From Puccinia triticina (lineage: Eukaryota > Basidiomycota > Pucciniomycetes > Pucciniales > Pucciniaceae), in NCBI RefSeq assembly GCF_026914185.1, contig NC_070573.1, forward strand, positions 2,969,501-3,033,500: a stretch of 64,000 nucleotides of DNA, given 5' to 3'. The position numbers and the translations under genes were made by a program. This document shows, one piece after another, positions 55,386 through 64,000 of this stretch (the stretch's first letter is position 1; the number at the start of each line of letters is the position of its first letter). Below the pieces are notes generated by a model, which worked only from the letters and a program-made list of their open reading frames with translations, searched no databases and was not told where the DNA came from.

Positions 55386-57250
55386 ATGGCCGACATCGAG
55401 ACGCCCCCACCTTGTGGAGACGATGATCAATTTGATGCGCTCCAATCTTTACCGCTCGATGTTACAACTGAAGATCCCTTGCCTTTCGAAGACGTATTGC
55501 AATATCATACAAAAGATCCATTGTCGGGAGGCTCTGGTCGAGTGCTGAAAAACAAACCAGGCCAGCTTACCTTGAACAAGACAATCACCGAAATGACACA
55601 AGAAAAGAAGATCGAGATGCTGAAGAACCGGTCCGCAAAAATGTACGGACGGCAGCCGCCAAAACCAGTTCAACTGGACTCGGTTATCGATCTAATCCAC
55701 CGTCGTGACACTTTTGTCCTGGCCAGAACGGGAGTTGGCAAAACTCGTATTGCTGAGATGTACTGGGATCTATTTCCCAAATACAAAAAGCCCATTGTAC
55801 TGGTCTTGAACCCTCTGGACTCGCTGGGGGATAACCAGGTTGGTGTTTTTGTCCAACTAACACAAACAGCTCAGAATCTAAGCTGTGCTACACCGTGCTG
55901 AATACATAGGTACAGGAGAAAAAGAATCTCGTAATCTCAGCGATCAATCTCACAAAGATGAACCTGAATGAGGCAGTTGAAGGAGAGATATTGAAGGGGA
56001 AATATTCATTTATCTACCTAGTAAGCTATCAGATTCACTAGCCTTGGCATTGAGTTATGAGCTGACAGTTTTGAAGAGCCCCGAGGTGTTGTTGAACAAT
56101 GTGATCTTCAGTAGAATCTTTTACAACAAGACGTTCCAGGATTGTGTCTCTTTGGTGGTGGTGGACGAAGCACACATGATCTATGTGTGGGGCTTGGTTG
56201 CCAGCGGAAAGTCAAAGAAGTTATTTTCGCATGGACGCCATCAGGATCGGGCGGTTTTTCGTCCATTGTACGGAGACATCGCAGCCCGGCTTTTGGGAAT
56301 TAATGCACCAGTATTGCTTCTATCAGCCACCTGCCGACCACAAGCAATTAAAGGAATACTCGAGAGCTTAAAAATAACTGAAGCAGCAATCAATTACCAG
56401 AAAGCAGAGCTCAGCCGACCAGAGATTCGCATTGTCCGAGTCCCAATGAAAAGTTCACTCAAGTCGTGTGATGATCTTCTGACGCTATACGGCCCACGTT
56501 CCTGTATTCCAGATGGGGAAATAATACCAACGTTGATCTACTCTACCACTCGAAACCTTACCATGCAAGTTTCCAAGGTTATCCACAAGGCCAGACGGAT
56601 TCCAGGTGGCCACGGTGACGCCAATAGTACTTTTGCACGGAGGTTCCATGCGTGTTCGGGTGATTTGAGCAAGGAAGAAACCACATCAAAATTTGCTGCT
56701 GGGGAATTCCCAGTAATATCGTGTACAATGGCCCTGGGCCTTGGGCAGAACTGGAAGCGAGTTCGAGCAGTTGTCCACGTTGGCCGAGGAGATCCTGCAT
56801 CCATCTGCCAAATGATTGGTCGCTGTGGGAGAGGAGGATCAAATGGATTAGCCGTTCTGTTTGTCAAGCCAAACCGTAAATCTGGGAAGAACAGGGTTGA
56901 AGACATCACGAATCCAACTGAACAAACCGACGACAATAGGATGGACGCCCTTGCAATCACCCCGGTCTGCTTGCGAATTTCTTTTGCCATAGATACTTTG
57001 TAAGATAATCTAATCCGCATTTGAATCTCGAAAAAGGGAGACTTACAATAGTGTCTCTTTGTCCAGGGTTGGATATGTGCCATTATTCTGTGATGATCCC
57101 AACGTAATCCGCGAACGTGCCCGCGAAAAGGTGGAGAAGTTCCCTGTGTGTGCGTGTTCTAATTGCGAGCCCGAGGAAGTATCCAGCGTGTTGGACAACT
57201 TCCGAAAATTCAGAACCTCAAATTACGACCAATACATCCAAGTTTATTAA
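55386..57250 (+). CDS. RecQ-like superfamily 2 DNA helicase
   Basis: Four exons (55386-55838, 55910-56020, 56077-56999, 57067-57250) splice with GT-AG sites into 556 codons plus stop without interruption. Motif I is VLARTGVGKTRIAE, motif II VVVDEAHMIYVWG (DEAH box), motif III LLLSATCRP. The second RecA-like half has TLIYSTTRN, CSGDLSKEET and motif VI QMIGRCGRGG. The C-terminus has a Cys-rich turn (VCACSNC) after the helicase core. RecQ enzymes unwind DNA in an ATP-dependent way. The core is compact and lacks a recognisable HRDC domain. Multicopy RecQ-like genes are common in rusts, where their role is not settled. All splice phases fit, so the gene may be active. Confidence 0.85.
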
Positions 57251-57500
57251 AGACAGCAAAACACAGATTTCAGGATCAAGGGTTCCCCCTACAAAAAGGC
57301 TTTTACAAAAAAATTACAAGCCTTAAATAATTAGAGAAAATTTATAGTACAATATCTAAATACAACTGATATAATAAAAAGAAAATGTGTGATTTGTCCC
57401 TTCCTGCCTAGCAGGTTCAAAAGACAAAACACGGATGACCCCCAGCGCGCGCAGTTAAGGCATTATGCAAAGGGGGGCCACCAATTTTTTAAACCCCTCA
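57251..57500. other. Helicase 3' flank
   Basis: Short AT-rich sequence with no supported feature. Confidence 0.3.
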
Positions 57501-57504
57501 AACT

Positions 57505-58117
57505 GTGCAAATGCGACAGCGGAAGGGAGTGAGCCGAGTGAAGCACTCGGCTGGGGAACACAACCCTCCGCAAACTCGCCACCCTTTTATGTCTCGCCAA
57601 ACCTCAGCCCCGTCGACCGCCCCATCCTCGCCTAGACCCCGAAAGCCACAATACTCAACACCAGCGAACTACCCCCCCACGCCACGTCAAGCCTACGGAC
57701 AATGCCTATACGTAACCTGCCCACCAACGCCTCGCAGTAACCAGACCCTCACCTGGCCGCCGTGTAACTCCGCTTCGACCAGCCTGGCGAAGTAACCTAT
57801 CGACCCAACTGCCCCACATGTGATGTCACCGCGGTCCCTCGGCCCTAGCAACCTTTCAGGCCATACCCAACATCCCTGTCATCCAACTCTTGCCCGCCAG
57901 TAAGTCTACTCACTCCTCCCGCATCGCCCGCCTACCCCGTCGCCCAGCCCGGGCTGCCACGCCCGACTCAGCCCTACCAATACTGACGACTCCAGCTAAA
58001 CTAGCTAGACACCCTGCGAGACTCGATCCTCTCCCTACCTCCCCTGGAACCCTTGCACCCCAACGAATCCTCCCTCTCAGCTTTGGCCCGAAAGGATTGC
58101 GTAACGACAAGACGTAG
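57505..58117 (+). pseudogene. Pro/Ser/Thr-rich coding remnant, unrecognised
   Basis: Two plus-strand frames (57505-57795 and 57890-58117) join, across a phase change near 57750, through a stretch reading FDQPGEVTYRPNCPTCD. That piece has protein-like composition with a paired-Cys motif, unlike its flanks. The rest is low-complexity Pro/Thr/Ala. The family was not recognised. Confidence 0.3.
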
Positions 58118-58299
58118 GCCTTGTCGTCTATCTGAGTCGGTTTCCTGAGTTTACTCACTCATTCAACTTGCAAAGACGCGTTTTTTGGGTGTCTTCTGTC
58201 GCAATGTAGTTTGAGGTTTGTTTGGCTCATTTATAATTTAGACGAAGTTTGAGCCGTCGTGGGGTGAGGTGAGCCTGCATTGAGGTCTTTCTTATATGC

Positions 58300-59140
58300 A
58301 TGAGAAGACATAGTATAGTGCTCATGGGGGTGAGGAAGGTAATCCGGGTCGGCGGGCCCGCGGACCTTGATCGGCCGATCGGAGACCTGCTTAAAGAGCA
58401 GGTCCGGTTCATCATCATCCATCGAATGGGCCAGCCTCCTGAACAAGGCTGGGATTGGGAACGCGATGACTCTTATGGTTCGCGCTCTTCGTCCTGAGTT
58501 CTCTCTTTCTCTTCCCCCCTGCATTCACCTGAGTTTTTATTTATTTTTCATTCTTTTGAAATCAGATCATACTTTATACGATACCGGTCAGCTACTTTTT
58601 TTGTTCGTTGCATTAGCTATTTTTGGGGAAGATGTGCTCATACTGCTCCGTCTTCGGTGCTGGGCTTTCGCGCCTTGAAAGATCGGCCGGATGAGATTAT
58701 CCAAGCTATAGATCTCGCGCATGCTCGCAACTCGGTCCCTCTCAAGACTGAGACCGACAAACCACACGTGGGGACAATTTATCAACTACAAGTTCAGTTT
58801 TTTTCCCCTTGTTTTTGTTTGATGGACATATACTGATGTAAAATGGAAAAAAAACAATCGTGGTCTTGCGCGTGCATGTCGCTGTTCTTCCGGATGGGTT
58901 TCGGCTGTCAGGCTACTCCGACGAAGAGTTAGGCTTCCCGTCCTTACTCCGAGAGAAGAATAAATGAGCTGACAAAGGATGATTTGGTGATGCGTGTTGT
59001 ACATGTACAGGCATAGCAGACGACATTCTCACCTCGCTCACATATTCCAAAGCGTCCTCTCTGCTTGTATATACCAAAGCTAATCTGGACCCGTTCACTT
59101 ACAGCTGGGTCAAAGGCAGACGTTTCATCGAACCTGGTAA
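58300..59140 (+). other. Possible exons of an unrecognised gene
   Basis: Two blocks look coding: about 58640-58790 (FRALKDRPDEIIQAIDLAHA, then RNSVPLKTETDKPHVGTIYQ) and about 59013-59140 (DDILTSLTYSKASSLLVYTK, then ANLDPFTYSW), the second after an acceptor-like TGTACAG. A third candidate lies around 58400-58495. No complete model could be built and no family recognised; it might be a fragment captured by a mobile element. Confidence 0.25.
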
Positions 59141-59336
59141 CTCTTTCTTTTCAGAATATATTCTTGGTCTCGAATCGGATGCATGTACCTATTGATTTGC
59201 GCGGTCTCACTATTTCTTCTTTTTTTTCGGTGGCGTTGGCAGGCTTGGTTGTCTTGGTCAGTCCCGTCTCTCCACTTGCTTTCCCATTTTGCTCACATCG
59301 GTAGGCACCACCAATCCTCATCGACACTGACATTGA

Positions 59337-59348
59337 TTTTTTTTTTTT

Positions 59349-59379
<31 letters not shown>
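59337..59379. repeat. Poly-T then poly-G homopolymer tract
   Basis: About 22 T are followed directly by about 21 G, then ATCAGC. Length is likely uncertain in any assembly. Confidence 0.9.
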
Positions 59380-59380
<1 letters not shown>

Positions 59381-60053
59381 TCAGCTGAACAATTTTGTGG
59401 ATTCAGGTTGATTGTGTTAGTCTGTGGATACTTCTAAACTCAAGGTCAACTGTTTTGATTGGTGAAAACTACCATGTAATGAACATTTATATCAGTGAAC
59501 TTTAGTTCCATATGCCTGTGCCATTGAATCTGTCTTTTGAGAAATGAGTGCATGTTGCACATAGGAGTTTCTAATCAGGCACTGAAAATTGGATATAAAT
59601 AGGCTTGCTTTTTTAAATAAACCATGGAGATAGTCTTATGCAACACATCAAGTAGAGACAAAGGAAACTCAATTTGCAGCAAGAAATGTTCAAATTGATA
59701 ACTCAATGATTCTGATTCATATATAAATCATCACATCATCAAAACCTTTCATGGAACTTATTACCCTAGGGCTCTCATTTGTTCCAGAACTCACTGTTAC
59801 TCCCTCTGAGAAATTGTATTGAATTTGACATCTTGACTTGTCTCCATGAGACTGAGTAAACAAGATTGACATAGATGGTGACTATACCAGTTTGCCATCA
59901 CCTTCCTTGGTTTGAAAAATCATACTGTCAAAAACACTACATAAAATTTTGCCCTATTGTACAAAACAATCTTCTTGGCCCCTTTTGCATTAAGTGCTGC
60001 AGCGGCGCAGCCGCCTTCATGACCCCGCAGCGGCGCAGCCGCTTTAGCCTCTT
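59380..60053. other. No recognisable gene; CAGCGGCGCAGCCGC hairpins at the right edge
   Basis: Mostly AT-rich. Near 59999-60045 two GC-rich dyads (GCAGCGGCGCAGCCGC) occur in tandem; a related GCAGCGGTGTAGCCGCC lies near 10000. Confidence 0.35.
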
Positions 60054-60878
60054 GTGGAAACAAAGGAAGACTTACCCAATGATCCTCTGAACACTACCTA
60101 CGTGAGGGTATCACAGCGGCCTTCTTACCGGCTTGGCTTGACAAAGACCCCACTTGTTCCGGTGCTCGAAGAGCTGGCTAATCAGCTGGTGACCGAATAT
60201 GGACGGTTGAACAATGAAACATTTGATGCTGAAACTGCCAAAGTCCACGTAGAACAGATGTTCAAGGTTCAGCAGGCAAGAGCATTTGCCCTAGCTGTCA
60301 AAAGGGGCCTACCACTTTTGGAAATCACTCGGATCATTGGTGGAGAGATGATCAACGGGCAGATGGAACATTTGCAGAAAAATGTAGTTGATGTTTATTG
60401 CGCCGGGATGACTTACCAGGATTACATGGGAGGAAAAACAACTCGAAAAAGAAAAACTACAGAACAGGACGCTTCCAACTCAAAGAAACCTCCAACCAAA
60501 GCCAAAATTGAAAGAGAACGGAAGAGAGTGAAATGGCAACATGATCGAGTTATTTTAGAGCAATACAAAAAGGATCATGAGGAGCGGCTTTGGGAAAAAG
60601 ATACTGTACCAGAACCGGGTCCGACTGAGGATGCTAGGATACCTTCTGCGAGCAAAACAAATCGAGATCCTTTGCCCCATCAGGATCGAGATCCTTCGCC
60701 TGACCAAGCAGCAAAACACCCTCCAACTAATGGCTGGCAGGATACATCCGGGAGAAAGAGGGTCAGACTAACGAACATTGGTACAGATGCCAGACCAAGA
60801 CCAGCGGAAACTCCCTCGAACTCACCAACACATGTTCCCGGCTCCGTTCAACCCTCAACTTCTTCCTCTTCGTCATGA
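60054..60878 (+). CDS. Unrecognised protein; possible displaced C-terminal part of a RecQ-like helicase
   Basis: A 274-codon frame opens with GTG, not ATG, so the true start or an upstream exon is unknown. Residues about 15-140 are compact and helical (VLEELANQLVTEYGRL, FALAVKRGLPLLEITRIIGG, EMINGQMEHLQKNVVDVY). The middle is a basic, Lys/Arg-rich segment (KIERERKRVKWQHDR). The tail is Pro/Asp-rich and ends in poly-Ser. The IIGGE-x-x-x-GQ pattern resembles the region after the helicase core in large rust RecQ-like proteins, from memory of the family. The helicase gene ends 2.8 kb upstream on the same strand. The last 31 bp overlap the DUF6589 gene on the other strand. Confidence 0.5.
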   Translation: METKEDLPNDPLNTTYVRVSQRPSYRLGLTKTPLVPVLEELANQLVTEYGRLNNETFDAETAKVHVEQMFKVQQARAFALAVKRGLPLLEITRIIGGEMINGQMEHLQKNVVDVYCAGMTYQDYMGGKTTRKRKTTEQDASNSKKPPTKAKIERERKRVKWQHDRVILEQYKKDHEERLWEKDTVPEPGPTEDARIPSASKTNRDPLPHQDRDPSPDQAAKHPPTNGWQDTSGRKRVRLTNIGTDARPRPAETPSNSPTHVPGSVQPSTSSSSS

Positions 60879-63656
60879 ACCTGTTCTTCATCATTGACCT
60901 CCTCTGTTTCGTCAATTGTTTCTTGGTGGAGTGTGGTTGCTGGTCGCAATTGATTAATTTTTGCGCTTCCTTTTTTGACATCTGTTTGCATCAACTTGAG
61001 ACCATTGCTATAGATGTTGACAACTTCTTTTTTGTTTGATTGGTTTGATTTTGGCGAGACGCAGCAAATATCGTACTGGTTGGCCATTTTCATGAAGCTG
61101 ATCATTGACGGCATTGAAATCGTATTTTTGTGTGACTGATAGATATGGTTTCGTCCGCATTGTTTGTTAAGCAAGTCGAATAGTTCACGTAGCTGTTAAA
61201 ATTCTTTTTTTTTCAGTTGTGTTCGATTTTCTTCTAAGTAGAGATTGGCCGGTGAAAATCAACTCACCACTGGAATGGCAAGGGAGTACTCATCTTTCAG
61301 CCGGTCAATCTTTGTACCCATGCCCGTATTGTTGTAGAAGTACTTCAAAAAGAAGTTTTGATTCTCTAAGTAAAAGTCCTTAGCGACGAAATGATTAGGC
61401 CTACCCGTCGGGGAAATGAGAAGTGAATGCTTGATCACTAATCGAAGCCCTGGCGGAAGTACTTTCGTGAGAAGGAGATACATCCGGGGCAGGTCAATAG
61501 CATAGTTTGTGAGCCCTTGTATTCCCCGCGCCATCACCCACCATTGCTTCCATATGTTCATTACCCGACCAATATCCCCACCTTTCATTGCACGGTTGCA
61601 TTCAACGATGGTTGAAAAGTCGCGCAGGCGGAGGAGCATGTTTGCAAGGCAGGGTGCCTTCGGATCCTTGGATTTCAAAAGGGCCTGGGGAGAGAGAAAC
61701 TTGTTGTAGACGGAGTCGATGATACGTATGATGTCCTGCGCTTTCATGGAAAGTTTCTCTTTGGGGAAAGAATCTGTTTGCTTCCCCATAATCAACCTCA
61801 AGAATGAATAAAACAAGAGAATCATTTGTTAACAAAGCAAAACACTGCAAAGAAAAAAATGAGAAATACATACAGGATAAGGTAAGCAATTGTTGCTTCG
61901 TGGACCTTTTGTATTTGAACAAGCATCAGAGAGAAATCCTTTTTGTTGAGGATTTGATTTGATTTGACTCCTAGCGCCTCAAGAAAGTGCCAGCAGCCAA
62001 GGCCCTTCAAATCCAAACTGTCCCCAAAATGCAGGGAAATAAGCACCTGCGCAACATTCCAGAGGGTATGCGCCCCACCGAGTAAAGTGAAACAGTTCGC
62101 CAGACTCTCCTTGGGGCGGTTGTTTGGCTTGTGTTGTGCTCGTAAACTGCTCAAGTTGAGACAGGTCCCCAGATTGCCTTCAAGGATCAAAAGTCTAAAT
62201 GCAAATTTATCAGGTGTCAGACCGCTTTGTCGTGCAAGGCCTTCAAGAACTTCGCCGACGCCTTCGGCACTATTGTCGGATGCAACCATCAACTTGAGCA
62301 TGGTAATGTCTGGCTTCTGTGGGGCTAGTACTTCGATCAGAGGTGGGGTCAGAGAAATAATTGGAGTTTTATCATTTGTTTTGGCAATGTACGTCATGAA
62401 CACGCTGGCAATTTGACTTTTCAAGACCGATCGGTAGTGCAAGCCTTCCTCTTTGTTTGAGATAAATTTGGAGGGTGAAATAACATCGTTTGCAGAATTC
62501 GCAATGGCGCTTCTGTAAGCTTCAAGGGTTAAGTCTTCGGGATTGACACTAGCTAGAATCTTAGGGTTGGGTTGATGGAGGTAACCCCAGGTACCGTGGA
62601 ACATGCTGCTTTGATTCTCAACTGACCTAACGTGAACCGCTTCTTGGAAATCAAGGTTGTTGATGCAGATCAGCGGGCAAAATTTCGGAGACTTTGCTGG
62701 ACCTAGTTTCATGCGGTTCTTAATCGTCTGTTCATCTTTCTTTCCAAGAGTGCGCAACGCCAGGTGGGCCATTTTACGAGAGGAGCATAACCCGATAAAA
62801 TTGAGGTATTTGTTAACGCGATCGGAGATCCCACAGGCAACGAAGGTGACCGCATTCTCGAGCTGCATTGAATTTTTGCGCCGGTTGGATGTGAACGTAA
62901 GCATCAAACAAATTGTTTTAGATATCTATAAAACCCAAACACAGAAATCTGTCAACAACAAAAAGCAAAAAAAGATGAGCAAAAGAAACAGCCATACCAT
63001 ATGTGCTCGATGGATCCTGGCTGCAGCCTTAGTCTCCTCATCCAGTTCGACTGGCTTGTCAAGCGGACCCCGCAGAGAGTCGGTGTCGTCCTTTTCATCG
63101 TCTTTGGTGGCTAAGCTTTGATCTTGCAGATTGGATTGGTGCAATATCTTTGATTTGAGGAGCTTGTAAAGAAAGGGGTGTTCCTCGTCCGTCATTTGCT
63201 TGTCTCTCTTTGCACGGTTTTCCACGCTGAAAAAACTGGCATCAATCTTTTTCAAGCTGTAATATAACCCTTGAGGATTCTCACGTATCTTGTTGACTTT
63301 GAGAATATTCTGCGCCTGAATACACCAATAAGATAGGAAGTTAGAGATGAATTGATAACCCAACCTATCTGATTTTGAGTGCATACCTGGCCAAGGATGA
63401 AACCATTCCAATTTGTTATGCCGGGTTTATGGGAGCAAATCATTGTTGCAATCGCCTCGAGAAGCCTTCGCATTGAGTCCCAGCGTTCATTTGACCACAA
63501 TCAACGCCTACTTGCTATGCTAATGTCTTCTTGCTCCACAAAAGCAAGGAAAAACTGCTTTGGGGTCAGGGAAAGGGAATTCATCACTTCACATATGTAG
63601 GATACTTTCGACGCCTCGATTGTCAGGTTGGCAGGTGGGTCTGGGTGCGGGGGCAT
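60848..63656 (-). pseudogene. DUF6589 protein gene, one in-frame stop
   Basis: Five exons (63656-63387, 63315-62998, 62925-61874, 61796-61268, 61192-60848) join into 838 codons, phase-consistent at every GT-AG junction. TGA at 63503-63501 interrupts exon 1 between ASRR and LWSNERW; everything else is open. The order matches DUF6589 proteins of basidiomycetes: an N-terminal LTPKQFFLAF block, then AVTFVACGIS, INNLDFQEAVHVRSV, FHGTWGYLH, LEGNLGTCLNLSSLR, LLGGAHTLWNVAQVL, NRAMKGGDIGRVMNIWKQW, and QSHKNTISM near the C-terminus. Related proteins usually have GDLGT where this has GNLGT, as I recall. The tail is acidic (DEEEEVEG). Function of DUF6589 is unknown. A longer start at 63905 is possible. 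Confidence 0.8.
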
Positions 63657-64000
63657 ATTGATTTGTTGGAGGGCTGAGTATTCTGATCGATCAATGGAGT
63701 GTTTTGATCGAATGATCGGATGGAGGCGACGGGGAAGGGATGTATGCGGATTTGCAGAGTTACCGAGTGATACCAGCTTCTTGGCAGTTTTATGACCTTC
63801 ATCTCTGATAAGCATAATTATCCTTGTAGTGTGGCTGCGCTCGGTCCCTGTCATAGGATCAAGAATCGAAATCTTGAACTTCAATTTTTTTTTCAATAGA
63901 ATCAATCATGCTTATGTGGTAAAAAAAATACCAAAAAATCAACAAGAAGTAGATGTATGATCTACTAAAACGTAGAAAGAATCTGAACAACAATGAAGGT
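63657..64000. other. DUF6589 5' flank
   Basis: The frame stays open upstream to 63905, so extra N-terminal residues are possible. The remaining bases show no feature. Confidence 0.35.

Overview
The window looks like repeat-rich nuclear DNA of a basidiomycete, most probably a rust fungus (Pucciniales). The evidence is short GT-AG introns of about 60-80 bp, an ATG2 homologue, a DUF6589 gene and a RecQ-like helicase of the type abundant in rusts, and dense nests of Copia, hAT, PIF/Harbinger, Mutator-like, CACTA-like and Helitron sequences. Species cannot be fixed from sequence alone. All exon models and element ends below were read by eye.

Layout. 1-12.7 kb is an element graveyard: terminal-inverted-repeat and foldback elements, a gag-like remnant, a hAT transposase pseudogene, and an unrecognised minus-strand pseudogene split by a CACTA-like insertion. 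12.95-13.64 kb (minus) holds a three-exon gene for a 102-residue secreted cysteine-rich protein. 15.06-25.16 kb is a three-level nest: a Mutator-like foldback element (9-bp target duplication) contains a PIF/Harbinger element (TAA duplication), which contains a young Copia element (AGCAT duplication, LTRs differing at 3 of 689 positions). 25.43-27.20 kb is a CACTA-like element made of 44-bp repeats in a huge inverted repeat, ending about 150 bp before ATG2. ATG2 (27.35-33.75 kb, 11 exons, 1902 residues) is the one clear conserved host gene.

34.3-44.8 kb carries two copies of a RING-H2 gene segment. The left copy is cut by a Copia element (35.32-42.64 kb) that itself holds two solo LTRs, each with its own target duplication. 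45.6-49.4 kb is an older Copia remnant interrupted by a 468-bp foldback element. 50.1-54.3 kb holds two Helitron helicase remnants in the same orientation, each with a recognisable 3' hairpin and CTAG end.

The right end (55.4-63.9 kb) has a RecQ-like helicase gene with an open spliced frame (556 residues), a separate ORF that may be the displaced C-terminal part of such a helicase, and a convergent five-exon DUF6589 gene (837 codons, one in-frame TGA). The last two overlap tail to tail by 31 bp. This block is the best candidate for an undescribed mobile or selfish system.

A recurring theme is C-to-T change at CpG, usually in TCG context. It accounts for all three differences between the young Copia LTRs and is the likeliest origin of TGA stops in three unrelated coding regions.
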